From Mixophyes australis (taxonomy: Eukaryota; Chordata; Amphibia; Anura; Limnodynastidae), in contig JAVHZZ010000002.1 of the NCBI GenBank assembly GCA_036250195.1, positions 279,702,960 to 279,766,959 of the forward strand: a DNA stretch of 64,000 nucleotides. The letters run 5' to 3'. This document shows positions 1 to 11,207 of the stretch, piece by piece. A model generated the notes under the pieces. The model saw only the letters and a program-made list of their open reading frames with translations. It did no database searches and had not been told where the DNA came from. A program made the translations under genes and the position numbers. The first letter of the stretch is position 1, and each line of letters begins with the position of its first letter.

Positions 1-829
1 GTGTCTGGCCATCCAGGTGTAAGAAAAACAAGTAGCCTTGTGCAATTGTATTTGAAACTTAGGTCAGTGAGCTGGGTTCGGCTACAGGAAGTGGTCATGT
101 GTGTTTATGGCTAGCTGTTGTGTGAGGTGGCTCTGTACAGGAAGTGGTCAGCAATCTATTTCCTTTGGCCACTAAAGCAAGTGTTCCTTTGTCTGAGGTG
201 GCTCACAGCATTAATATGTAAATGCAGGGTATCTGCTTCTTATCTCACAAACTTTTTCAACCTAAAACCCAGTTTAGCTACTATTTCTTGACAAAGGCAT
301 AATGGCTGGTTCAACCATTTGGTTTACTATAAACTTAAATGACTGATTCTGAAACAGAGGCCAATAAATATCATAAAATGGAATATCCTTATCGGGCTTG
401 AATGGCTCTGAAACCTCCTCTATTTCTTTCTGACTCTTCTACCCAATTTCTGCACTGTCATCCCTTCATTATCTCAAGTGCTCTCTTCTCCCTCCACACT
501 CCATGCAGACAATTCTTCTAACCCTTACCTAATTATCTTCACCTCCACTTTCCCTACCCTTTCCTTTTCTACTTCCCCTGCCCATAGCCTCAATTACTAT
601 GCACTCTGCACCATGCACCCTCTTCAATAGCCAGCCTTCCCTAACTGTATATTCCCCGTTATTCACATATGCCCTTGTCCTTATTCCCACCCTCATCCTC
701 CTCCTCCTAACTAGTGGTGACATCTGTCCCTAACCTGGGTCCCACTCAATCCTCACTATCTGCTCACTTCCCTCCTTTGTTCACAAGACTTACCACCCTC
801 CAATTACCTCTAACCTTTCAACCTTCTTC
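1..829. other. No gene seen; AT/CT-rich flank
   Basis: I see no supportable gene here. A 15-nt direct repeat (TACAGGAAGTGGTCA) occurs at 83-97 and 136-150, close to two copies of GAGGTGGCTC, so part of this stretch may be an old short tandem duplication. From about 400 onward the plus strand becomes strongly pyrimidine-rich (many TCT/CCT), which resembles the region that follows and may be the degraded 5' part of the LINE fragment starting near 830. No start codon, splice pattern or terminal repeat could be assigned. Confidence 0.4.
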
Positions 830-2143
830 TCATCCCTCCTCTTACTCACCTTTCCTTTTCCTGTGCACTCTGGAAGGTTAGATCCATCTACAACAAACTT
901 ACATCCGTCCACAAACTATTCCTCTCTCACTCCTTCAGCCAATACAGAAACATGGATCCATCCCTAGCTTCACCCTACTATGGGAGGTCTCTCCTTCTCC
1001 CACAATCCCCACACAAGTGACCCCCGTGGTGGTGATGTAGACATTCTACTGTTTCCTGAGTGCAGTTTTAGTGTTAACCCTTCTGAACGCTACCTCTCCT
1101 TCTCATCCTTCGAAGTACAAACGATACATACCTCCTCTCTATTCCATCTCTGCATAGCTGTCATTGATTACTCTCCTGACCCAAGCTTCTAAGTCTTTGA
1201 CAACTTTGCCAGTTCGCTTTCACAATCAAATTTCACAATCCCTATGGACATTACTGCAACCTCTAAACTTCTTATGCTCATCTCCTAATTTGATCTCTCC
1301 CAGTAGACTTCATCTCCCACACATTCCTGAATCTTGTGTTTTCCCATCTCTGTAACATCTCCAGCTACTCTAATTCAGCCTTTCTGCTCTCTGTCCAAAA
1401 TTTCCTTTCACCACACATCTTTAATGTATTAGTTACTATTGTTAACTATTGTTAACTGTTTGACCCACTTTCACTCAACTCACTCCCTTCTCAATCCACT
1501 GCAATTGGCCTTCTGGACTCCACCAAGTTGGTCCTCATTAAAGTGACCAGTGATCTATTCTTGGTAAGGTCGAAGCCCATACTGCTGTTTTTGACCCTGT
1601 CAACCATACTCTTCTTTTCAACACATTTCACTCACTTTGCCTTTACAGCTTTTTTTTCTCCTGGTTCATCTCCTATCTATCTGACCACCCCTTTCATTGT
1701 CTCTATTTGTGACTCATGCTCTCTTCCTCTCCCAATATCTGTTTTCAAAAGGTAGCTCATCATTTCCCACCCTCCTAGTGTCACTTAACCTCCCCTCAAC
1801 TCTGTCACAGTTGACTACATCATTCTTTCCCCATTCCACCACACCAGTTTCCTTGGAGCCATCATCAACTCAACCTGCAGCTTCACTGAATATATGCAGT
1901 CCTTATATAGTCTTGTCACCTCCTCCTTTGAAACATTTCCAGAATTCACCCCTTGCTCACTCAGGACATAACCAGACACTCCCTCAACTCTTCACTATAA
2001 CCTACACTACCCACCCCTGAGACTACTCCCTCTTCACGTTCTACTTATGTCCCATTAGCTCCTACTGTCTCTGCTCCCCCCTCCCTCAAGACTGTAAGCT
2101 CTCTATAACCTTTGTCTTATGTATGCCCCTCCTTTGTTTACCT

Positions 2144-2180
<37 letters not shown>
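830..2180 (+). mobile_element. Decayed L2/CR1-like LINE with TGA-repeat tail
   Basis: This is a non-LTR retrotransposon relic. Around 880-1160 the plus strand can be read, with stops, as the start of an AP-endonuclease domain: a W-x-VRSIYNKL motif, then a TETW-like stretch near 945, then a PRGGDV motif near 1018 followed by SSFEV. The RT centre is missing. Around 1570-2040 a C-terminal remnant (FDPVNHTLLF, FLGAI-like) is recognisable, followed by the short 3' UTR motif GACTGTAAGCTCT near 2090 that is common in CR1/L2 3' ends, and a (TGA)n tail. Several stops and frameshifts make it non-functional. The clade is inferred from motifs, not from an alignment. Confidence 0.6.
2144..2179 (+). repeat. 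(TGA)12 microsatellite
   Basis: About twelve perfect TGA units. They lie exactly at the 3' end of the LINE relic and probably are its tail. A second, imperfect ATT-rich tract lies at about 2400-2430. Confidence 0.9.
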
Positions 2181-2504
2181 TCATTTTCATTAACGTTCCT
2201 CAATGTGTACATTTAGTTGCATTAAGTGGGTCTTTCTTAGACAGGAAATCCTTTATTATTTTGGGTGGTAACCTGTTGTAATGTGACTTGGTTTTAGGAA
2301 CGTTTACGCAAGGAATCCAATGATTTAAAGGTTTTCTTAAAATGCATTTTGTCCTAGATTCATCTTGTCTTCTTACCATTTAACAATTTCAATTCATTCT
2401 CATTATTATTATTGTTATTATTGTTATCATTTTTGATTTGTAAAATTCCAACATATTACGTAACACTGTACATTAAGGGGATCATGATGTAAACAAATCA
2501 CATA

Positions 2505-2895
2505 CAATATGTCAGACTCAGAGATACACTGTGGACTCGTAGATGTACTGGAACCACTAACTGGTATTTATGCTACTGAACAAGGAGGTACAGAGTCTAA
2601 CCTATGTTCACCAGGAACCCCCGCAAGGAGGTTTTGGCTTAGCGGCAAGGGGTGCACAGGTCACAGTCCTTCAAGACAGTTATCAGTGTAGAGATTGAAA
2701 ATAGGACAGTCCAGGTCAAGTCTATCAGGTGGAGACGGTACCAAAGGGAGTACCACAGAGAGGTCAGACAGGCCGAGGTCACAATGATCAGACGAGAATA
2801 GCGCAATTCTGGAGAATAGTCAGGATAACAGAGCCGTGAGCTCTATTTATAGTCTAAGGGTAATTCCCACACTGCCTTAGACTATAAATAGAACT
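2505..2895 (-). mobile_element. Reverse-oriented chromovirus LTR fragment (F)
   Basis: On the minus strand this stretch ends in ...GACA (plus TGTC at 2505) and carries at 2605-2628 the same U5 block as the better preserved LTRs in this window (minus CCTTGCGGGGGTTCCTGGTG), followed by a GTTAGACTCTGTACC stretch. A TATA-like box (TATAAATAG on minus, near 2850) lies about 250 nt upstream of the block, as in the other LTRs. No internal region was found on either side, so it is a solo or truncated LTR. The upstream (U3) end is not defined. Confidence 0.6.
2843..2891. repeat. 17-bp perfect inverted repeat around a TATA box
   Basis: Left arm 2843-2859 (CTATTTATAGTCTAAGG) and right arm 2875-2891 are perfect reverse complements separated by 15 nt. 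Each arm contains the TATA-like core, so the putative promoter of LTR fragment F is duplicated in mirror image. A second perfect 10-bp hairpin (ATGCTTGTAC/GTACAAGCAT, 3-nt loop) follows at 2926-2948. Confidence 0.8.
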
Positions 2896-3385
2896 TGCTG
2901 TTCTGTTATACTCATTAGCATTGCGATGCTTGTACACTGTACAAGCATAGTTCCCGTCGTGTGTTTACTGGGTTTATTTTTTTAACAAGCATGTTCCGGT
3001 TGGGATATCCAAAATGGGGGTCCCCCTGACCCAAAGAAAGAAGACTTCAATCAAGATCAATTTACAATTTACAAGTATGGACTTTTGGAATTACAAATAT
3101 TTTGGGGACATCTTCAGGGATCTTATTTTGGAATACAAATATTTGTGGACATGGTTTACAAGAATTTTTGGATTGAAAGTTGCTGACAAAAGAAGAAGAC
3201 ATCATATGGGTGAGTATATGGGGTTTTATTATTTTTAATAAACAGATGTGGTACTAAAGAGGACGTGTTATGTAATTATTGGGGTTTTATTATTTTTATT
3301 AAAATGTTGTGGTTTAAAAAAGGGTGTGGTTTTTTTACATTTTTGTTTTAGAATTACAGGTCGCAGGCAGACATGGGTGTCAGGC

Positions 3386-3475
3386 CATGTTGGCACTTGT
3401 GGTTCTCCAAGTGCCAGCATGACCTGGCTGCCATAGGTATGCTGGTGCTTGTAGTTCTACAAGCATCAGTATACC
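3386..3475. repeat. Two adjacent imperfect hairpins
   Basis: Hairpin 1 (3386-3421) pairs CATGTTGGCACTTG with CAAGTGCCAGCATG, one mismatch. Hairpin 2 (3436-3475) pairs GGTATGCTGGTGCTTGTAG with CTACAAGCATCAGTATACC, two mismatches. The two stems are similar to each other and look like a tandem duplicated palindrome. The right arms carry CTACAAG-x-x-CAG, resembling the ACTACAA-CCCAGCATG class of sites, but no function is shown. Confidence 0.7.
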
Positions 3476-4099
3476 CAAACTGTTTAGGGCAGTCTGTCCT
3501 GTCTGGGACTTGTAGGGGTTGTTATTACCCTACACCCACCACCCAAGGGTGCAGGAAGAGTGCTGGTTATTGCTAGAGGGGGGCCGCACATTTTTCCTCG
3601 GGCCCCACTCCCTGACCTGCGCTGAACATCCTGGGGTTGGTTTGTCCTTATGGCACGGGGACCTCTGCTGCATGTCCCCCTATTAGTGTGTCACCCACCC
3701 TGCCTGGTTTGCCTAGTGCTGGATACGTGAAAATCAGGTGGACTCCACGCAAATTTTTCCCCGATTTTTACGCAACCAGCAGGAGGCTGGCAGCACTAGA
3801 GTTAATAATGCTCAGACGGAGGTAACCCACGCATTTTATTTTTAAACTTTTGACAGCTGCCGAGATCTGCGGCTGTATAGGCAGGCAGTGTAACAGGATG
3901 TGTTTGCTAATCTCATATCTCAGAAGCAAGGTGTTGTATATGCCAATTTTCACCTTAACTAGGAAGAGTTAGCTAAACACAGGAGAGTTGGCTACACACG
4001 GGCCTGTTTTAGTTCCCAGCAAAGAGGACAAGCGATTTTGAAAATCAGAGTAAGAAACGTAGCTTCATAGATCTGGATACTTGGGGACTCAAATTGAGG

Positions 4100-4166
4100 G
4101 TTATCACCTGCAATTTTCCACGATTTTAAACAAATCGGAGCTTGATACATTTACTCCCAGAAGTGA
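4100..4166. other. Possible DNA-transposon terminus
   Basis: The phrase AGCTTGATACATTTAC at 4139-4154 occurs again at 63186-63201, with different flanking sequence. I recognise this wording as typical of the ends of abundant frog Harbinger-type elements (recalled, not looked up). The matching opposite end was not found, so this is a weak call. Confidence 0.35.
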
Positions 4167-4894
4167 ATTTTTAATATGAATGGTGCCAGGTCACTGAATA
4201 TTTAATTAAACACCTAACTTTTTTGCTCTATCTGATTTTTTGCTCTACCTTGAGCGTGGCCAACTGAAAATATTGACTGCTAAAACCTTTTATAGAAATT
4301 ATAACTTAGGGGAAATTAAAGAGCTACAGAGAGAAAAACCAGTTTCAACTTAAACAGAAAAGCTATAAAATGGGACAAATATAAAGGGCCTGATTCCACT
4401 TCGGATGTAACCCCCATTGCGTTCCATATTCTGCATTCAGCTTCCCAGCACAAACTTTACGTCAGTGAACACAAGTGCATGCAATTCAAGTCCACACACA
4501 AATGACACTTCTGACAATGTACAAGGGCGGAACGGGGAAGGGAATGAGCATATACACATAGGCAATGTATCGAAAGGGGTGCCGATGACTACTGCATGCA
4601 CTTTTGTCCGATTCACGCTCTGGGCAACTCTGAACCACATAATCTTTAGCCGTATCACTTACACCTGCTACAGGGCAGCTGTAAGTGCTGATTGATAGTG
4701 TTGACTACATGTATGCGTGCCAGAACATGTGTTTGCAAGTAAGACAAACTATAAAAATACATTTTATGTACTGTAGGCATTAAGGACATCTTGATATATG
4801 TATTTCATGTTAAAAAGAAATTATAAAAAAAAAATTTTTTTTTATGTGTTTTTATTAATGATAGTACTAAGAGGTGTTAATGTATTTAAAATTG

Positions 4895-5784
4895 TTCCTC
4901 CTAAATCTTGTACCTAATGATTTCAGCACATATACTGCTATCTACCACTCCTATAGAAGTTCTCTGGCCACTGCTAAACAAGCATATTTCCAATCTCTCA
5001 TCTATGCTCAGGCTTCTAACCCCAAATGCCTTTTTAACACATTTGAATCTCTTCTCAATCCTTCCACCCCAAACCTCCGACTACAATCAGTGCTCAGGAT
5101 CTTGCTTCCTATTTCAAGGCTTGAAATGGTATCCTCTCCCTCGACTAGCAATCAGCTCAATTCCTTCCCAGTATCCTCTGACACCCTGTCTTCATTGTAT
5201 CCCACAAATGAAGATGAAGTTTCTACTCTCTTCTTATCTTTTTACTTTACCTCCTGCCCTCTTTATTCCATACCCTCACAAATTGGTAGGTCCTTGTCTC
5301 CTGTGCTAATTCCACCTCCAACGAAAATCTGTAATCTATCTCACTCTACTGGTATATTTCTATCAGTACTCATCTCCTATTCTAAGAAAAAAACACTGTT
5401 GACCACTCTTTCCTCATACAGATGCTACAATCCCTAGGTCTTCAAGACACTGTCATATTCTGGTTCTCATCCTACCTATCTAATCACTCTTTCAGTGTTA
5501 ATTTCTCTGGAACAACCTCCACTCCGCTTCCTTTATCAGTTGGAGTACCACAAGGCTCAGTCCTAGGTGCTCTGCTATTCACTATCTACACCACTTCTCT
5601 TAGCAAACTAATAAGCTCCTTTCGATTTCAATATCATCTCTATGCAGATGATACACAAATGTATCTATCCTCTCCTGATCTCTCACAATCTGTGTTGTCT
5701 CGCATTACTGACTGTCTTTCTGCCATTTCATCTTGAATGTCTTCTTGCCAACTCAAACTCAATCTTTCAAAAACAGAATTAATA
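4895..5784 (+). pseudogene. L2/CR1-like LINE reverse transcriptase remnant
   Basis: A partial RT of a non-LTR retrotransposon. The segment 5422-5784 reads with the family hallmarks: a [12 protein letters not shown] motif (5548-5583), then YADDTQMY at the catalytic site (around 5641), then LKLNLSKTEL near 5755. The frame is interrupted by a TGA at 5734-5736, exactly where the family normally has a tryptophan (W-M-S-S-C), so the lesion is probably a single TGG-to-TGA change. The upstream part 4895-5420 covers the region before the RT but is frameshifted. The LINE stops abruptly at about 5785, where a different repeat begins. No endonuclease or 3' tail is present. Confidence 0.75.
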
Positions 5785-5785
5785 A

Positions 5786-6440
5786 ATAGAGATGGGCGGG
5801 TCCGGTTCTCCGAGAACCGAACCCACCCGAACTTTGGGTATCCGAGTACCGAACTGAGCAGCTCGGTACTCTCCCGCCCGTTCCGAATCCAAATCGAGGC
5901 CGAACGTCATCGTGACATCGTCGGATCTCGGGGCTCGGTTCTCGCGATACTTCAACTTTATAAATACACGCCTCCACAGCAATCCATCGCCATTTGACAG
6001 AGGGAGAGAGCAGGGTGTAGTCATAGGCTAATTAGAGCAGGGACAGAGAATACAATATTGTTCTTGCAATTGCTCTAACCAAAATCTCTAGTGCAGAGAG
6101 GAGGATAGAGGTTTATTATTTTTTCTTAATATTTGGCACTCCCCAGCACTTTTGGGGTGTCCCCCATAATTGTGCATAAATATTTCTTAGTAGTAAGAAG
6201 AACCTGTTGTTCTTGGACTATCTCTACTGACTGTTTGTGCACCAACTTACTACTGACTACTCACTTGTATGTCAGCCTGACTTACCACTGGCTATCCACT
6301 TGTGTACCAGCCTGGCATACTACTGACTACCTGTTTGTGTACCCATCCATCTTACTACTGAGTACCCACTCCTGCACTGACCAGGTTAACATTTGACTAC
6401 AGGCGTGTACTAGCCCAGCTAATGTCTGACTATGCGCTTG
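5786..6440. mobile_element. Unclassified interspersed element with palindromic head and degenerate tandem tail
   Basis: It begins inside the LINE with GATGGGCGGGTCCGGTTCTC, a GC-rich head made of overlapping palindromes (GGTTCTCCGAGAACC; CGGTACT flanking). This head resembles a repeat common in frog genomes, as I recall it. From about 6210 to 6440 a loose repeat of roughly 45 bp (ACTACTGACTACC-x-TTGTGTACC) occurs about five times. I found no inverted copy of the head at the far end and no target duplication, so class and right boundary remain open. Confidence 0.45.
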
Positions 6441-6994
6441 TTTGCCAATATTGCTTAAATCTGAACATTTACTTCCATTCTATATTTATGACACTTTCAA
6501 TTTGCTCTGTATACTGATTCGGTTTGCAATTAGTTTTTTCACCTTTGGAATCAGCTAATCCACCAGTTTCGTGATAGGATACTCAAACAGTAATAATGGA
6601 GTCCACCAAAGGTATACCTACTATATGGCACATGGCAAGTTAGGGCACAATACTAATTGAATGCTAGAGCTGAAAATACTAAAATATAGCTTAATAACTC
6701 AAGTCAATGAATGCTGCCCATAATAGTGAAGTCGTGGCTCTGGTCTAGCAACAGCTGATGCACTTGAATGAAACGGTCTAAAAAACATGGATATTATGAA
6801 CAGAGTAATCACTTACATAAAGAGAAAGGCAATCTTACAAATGTAATCTTCATTTTATTTCTTGTTTCTCCAAGATACAGCATGGTTTCATTTACATGGT
6901 GTCAAATGAAAAATTTACTCTTTATAACCGAAAAGTTATATTGTTCTTGCCATCAGAGTTATTAACCACCAAGTTGACAGTAAACAATTGATTA

Positions 6995-7229
6995 CAGTGG
7001 CGCACACAGCGGGGGTTTCTGGGTCTCCAGAAACCCCTCCCCTCAAGAAGTGCCCCTGTACTATCCAGCAGCCCCAGCGCTGTCAAAGAAGCGTCCGCCG
7101 CGGATGCTTCTTTGACAGCGCCACGGCTGCTGAATAGTACAGAGCTGCCGAGCGCATGCGCATGCACAGCAGCTTTTGCTTTTTTTTTTCTTTTTCATTT
7201 TTTCTTTAAAAATCCTGTGTGCGCCCCTG
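6995..7229. mobile_element. 235-bp hAT-like MITE
   Basis: The ends are inverted repeats: CAGTGGCGCACACAG at 6995 and the complement of CAGGGGCGCACACAGG at 7229. Both sides are flanked by GATTA (6990-6994 and 7230-7234), which fits a 5-bp target duplication. The interior is a long hairpin (7058-7140) whose inner arms 7077-7092 and 7106-7121 are perfect 16-mers. CAG-start TIRs point to the hAT superfamily; there is no coding capacity. Confidence 0.8.
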
Positions 7230-7234
7230 GATTA

Positions 7235-8330
7235 AATAGACATGTGTTTTGGGAAACTAAACAAAATCAAGTGTGGTCACAAGTTGGATGGGAGACCTTA
7301 ATGGAGCTACAATATATCAGCTATTACAGCTGAATTAATTACTGGTTTTGCTATTCAAATAATTGGAGACAGGTTTTTGGCATATATCTGGGAGACATTG
7401 CAACTTGGTATAAGAGGGACTGTGGATTATGGTTCCACATTTTCTCTCACAACATCTACTTAACTGTATGGATTTTAATATCTCCCTAAGGATCAATTGT
7501 TAGTATTCTGTAATCTTTTTTTGTAGTTTCTATGGTGCAGCATGACAGGAGCACTTTCTACACATCTACAGCTGCTCCTGCAACCAAGCACACTATATAT
7601 TCTGGCTTAACCTTACACTCCCTGTCAGATCATTGTGTTCAGTTTACCTGAAGAATGCTTCAGACTGGTTTGTTCCAAGGACTGTTCCTATCTGGGTTCC
7701 TGAGTGGTTTCTGTTTCTTAATGGACTACCTTGGTTCCTTGGTAATTACTCAAACATCTTTAAGGCTGTATTGCCTTTTCTTAGTTATGTCTTGCGTGTT
7801 CTTCCTGTATAAGTTGGCTCATTCTCCCTTCCATGCATTGACTTATATTTCATTATGGTTCTGACACTATAATAAAAACTTTTTATTGCATCTTTTTGTG
7901 TCAGACCTTACATAATGATTTGGAAATACAAAGAGTCAACAAAGAGGTGAAAATCTAAAAGGTATAAAGCACCTAGCCCAGATAATTTCTAGCAGTCAAT
8001 AATCGTTTTACTGCATAAGACTTCCATTGCAATAAAATCTGCATTTATCATATGATTTTGTGATGTTCTGTTGATGCTCTGATTCACCAATATGTACCAA
8101 TTCCTAATCAGTCTGTTTGCTTATTTAAAGGTCTTTCCCGTTCCTGCACGCAAACATCATTGTCTAAATCACAACAGAATATTTCCATGTGACAATCTCC
8201 TATTTCTACTGTTCTTAGTGCCTCACCACTATAAGCTTCACATAAATCAGCCCTGGTCTCCCGAAGGTTACCTTTGGTCAAGCTCAATTTTGATTGTCAA
8301 AGAAGTGTTACAATCTCCTGACCTATGAAT
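7235..8330. other. No gene seen
   Basis: Nothing with recognisable coding potential. A run of T-rich sequence ends in AATAAAAAC near 7871-7880, which could be a polyadenylation signal of a lost element. TATTTAAAGG near 8113 is TATA-like. Neither can be tied to a gene. Confidence 0.4.
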
Positions 8331-8338
8331 ACCCACAA

Positions 8339-9227
8339 CAGTTACTGCCTCCTGCCCTGAGGGTCCAGTTACTGACTCCTGCCCTGAGGGTCCAGTGGCT
8401 GACTGCTGCCCTGAGGGTCCAGTTGCTGCTTCCTGATGTGAGGGTCCACTTGCTGCCACCTGATATGAGGAACCAGTGTTTGCCACCTGCTCTGAGACCC
8501 CAGTCTCTGCCATCTGCCCTGTTGTGTCTGAGATGACTGCCCAGTCTGAGATGACTGCCCAGTCTGAGGTGTCTGTGATGACTGCCCACTCAGAGGTGTC
8601 TAAGATGACTGTCCAGTATGAGGTATCTAAGAAGTCTAGTCTGGCCTCTGGTCATGAGGACAAATCTGTTGCCTCCAAGACTATTACTCAGAGATGGTTG
8701 CCTTGCCCGATGTTCCAGGTTCTGCCTTACCAGAGCTACTAATTACTGATTTGCCCAAGTTCTCAGATGACTGCCTTGCTAGAATTCCAGTTTCTGATTT
8801 GCCCAAGGTCACAGAGAGTGCAGTCCTGTGCCCCAAGGTCCCAGAGAAAACAGTCTTGTGCCCTGAGTTCCCAGAGGAGATAGCCTTGTGCCCTGCTGTC
8901 CCAGAGAATGCAGCCTCATGCCCAGGGTCCCAGAGACCACTAACCATGCCTAAGGACCATAGTCCTGTTTCCAGTATGACTGCCTTGCCAGAAGTTTCAG
9001 TCACTGATATTCCAAAGGTTTCATAGATGACTGCCTCGTCAGAGGTTCCAGTCACTGTCTTTCACAAGGTCCCAGAGATTACAGACACATGCCTTGAGGA
9101 CCCAGAGAGTGCATACTCATGCCCCAAGGTTCCAGATAGTGCAGCCTTTTGCCCCAATGTACTAGAGAGGACAGTCTTGTTACTTGAGTTCCCAGAGGGG
9201 ACAGCCTCATGCCCCAAGTTACCATAG
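8339..9227 (+). repeat. Coding-like tandem repeats, periods all multiples of three
   Basis: Three successive tandem blocks lie on the plus strand. Block 1 (8339-8470) has about five 27-bp units reading PVTDSCPEG-like. Block 2 (8527-8625) has 18-33 bp units reading MTAQSE-like. Block 3 (8810-8940 and again 9060-9225) has about 36-bp units reading AVLCPKVPEKT-like. The open frame passes through with few stops (8442-8444 and 9024-9026 among them). Because every period keeps the frame, this was probably a Pro/Glu/Cys/Ser-rich repetitive coding region, now broken. I do not recognise the protein. It could be part of a retroelement or of a lost host gene. Confidence 0.5.
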
Positions 9228-9394
9228 AGAAAACAGCACATAGAAGTGAGTTAGACAAAGACATTGGTGAGGTATATGAGTGTGTTGTTTGCAGTGTGGT
9301 GAACACCCTGGTATCTTGTGTGTCTTCACCCACTATGTATCTCAGTGATATATTTAACCCACACTAAAGTAGTGGAAGGAGCAGGGGCAATACA

Positions 9395-10080
9395 TAAGGA
9401 TGGCTTCTATTCTGATGACACCCAAAACTATTTCTCCTCTGACCTTTCCTTTTGTGTACTATCTCATGTAACCAACTGTCTCTCTGTTATCTCCACATGT
9501 ATGCTTCAACACTACTTAAAGCTTAAAGTCCAAAACAGAGCTTAAATATTCCTTACTCTCAGAGTCACCATCTCCACTCAAATCTTCCTCACTGTCAATA
9601 ACACGATGATTTCCTCAGTCTCCCAAGGCCACTGCCTTTGTGTCACAACTGACTCTACAGTCTGCTTTATTCCTTACATCCAGTCTCTCTCCCAATTCTG
9701 TCCCCTCCATTTTAGAATTATTGCCAGAACACTCCCTTTTCTTACCCAATATGCTACCACAACTTCTATCCTCTCTCTCATTATCTCTCGCCTTGAATAC
9801 TGCAACCTCCTCCTACCTAGTACTCCCCTCACCCATGTATCACTGCTCCAATCCCTCTTAAATTATGCAAAAAGACTGATCTTCCACAGCTACCGTAACA
9901 CTTTGCAAATATCTACACTGGCTTCTTGGGCCCTCCAGATTCCAATTCAAATTACTCACCATTCCCTATAAAGCCCTCAACAACTTCACCCCTTCGTACA
10001 CCTCCAATCTCAACTAAAAATCCATTCCCTCTAACCCTGTTAGATCTACCTCTATCTAACCTATCGTCTCATCTCTAAAT
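9395..10080 (+). pseudogene. LINE RT C-terminal remnant (second L2/CR1-like copy)
   Basis: Reads with frameshifts as the C-terminal part of a LINE RT: a degraded catalytic motif (YSDDTQNY at about 9412), then LKLK near 9520, then after a frameshift the thumb/C-terminal signature SRLEYCNLLL (about 9788-9817) and AKRLIF (about 9869). It overlaps in content with the LINE at 4895-5784, so the two are separate copies, not halves of one. Multiple stops make it dead. The 3' boundary near 10080 is approximate. Confidence 0.65.
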
Positions 10081-10600
10081 AACACAAGGAAATAGAAATG
10101 TTTTGATAAGGTCCTACAAATCCAACTTGCCAAAACAAAAATTGAGACTGGGGCAATCCAACTGGACAGGTAAATGAGTTCTTGAAGGTCAATTACATCC
10201 CCTGCGTGCATCTGGAGCACAACAATACATTTTGTGCAGGGTAGACAACATTTTGAACCAACAAAATTATGATAATAGTGATCACTAACAAAGTTTAGAT
10301 AACGGTAAAAGGTAATAATAGTAGAGATAAAATAATATGTGATTACAGTAAAGCTAAAATGACAAACTGTGTTTTGGAAATTATTTCTTTAAAGCAGGCA
10401 AGTGGATTGTCTAGGGAAAAAGTGGACAGTGACTAGATAAAGGTTTGAGATCAGTTACAACTCCTACCATCCAAAAAACTGGGAAGTAGTTGGAAAGTCT
10501 ACAGTGAAAATATCTACACCAAAATGTTTAGATTCATTGCGTTAATAGAGTTGATAAATGGCTTACCGTGTATGTCCCCTTACCTTCCCAAACCTTTATA
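10081..10600. other. No gene seen
   Basis: AT-rich sequence without terminal repeats, open frames or recognisable repeats between the LINE remnant and the presumed 3' end of the Ngaro element. Confidence 0.4.
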
Positions 10601-11207
10601 GCTTAACCAACTTAACTAAAATAAACAGAGACATGTATAAGGTTGACAAAAATGAAGGTGAGAGTTTATTAATTTAAATAACCTTTAAATAACCTTTGGT
10701 GGTGGAGAAAGGGCACTGCGGGACAGCTACCAAGCTGATACAACCAAGTAAATGTAGGAACTGGCGAAACCGTCGTACATCCACTAACAGGGTAATTAAA
10801 CGTGGGAACTGGCGAAACCGCTGTACATCCATTAACAGGGGATCTTATCCCAAAACTACCGTGCGCTAAAGTGGTGTCAGAGTGACTGTACCCCCTCTAA
10901 ACACACAATGCCCTCCCCTCACCGAGCCGGACAAGGGGCCCTCCTCACCGAAGGTTACTGGTACCTCGAAGGGGACAGTGACCTGTGGCCAAACAAACAC
11001 TAGCGCCTTACTAATCAATCGCTGAACGCAGTGCCTTCCTACCACGCTACGCCTCACCAACGCCGCAGCCCGCCACCACCTAACCAAGAACGGCCCTCAC
11101 ACCCTCGATAATCCTATCCACGAAGAGACCAATGCACCCCCCTGTCAAGTGAACAACGTCCCTTCAAAATAAATGTGGTGACCCTTTCCCAATCCCGGGA
11201 TGCTCTA

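Larger units (their letters stand above)
2960..4860. other. Unassigned stretch with hairpins and a transposon-like end
   Basis: No coding region is supported. It contains two hairpins at 3386-3475, a possible transposon terminus near 4141 (listed separately), and an A/T homopolymer tract near 4825-4842. The open frames here are short and mostly lack ATG. The rest holds nothing that I can identify. Confidence 0.5.

Noticed and set aside
5422..9545. One LINE split in two halves by later insertions
   Set aside because: Both pieces contain the YADDTQ-to-LKLN segment, so they are two separate copies.
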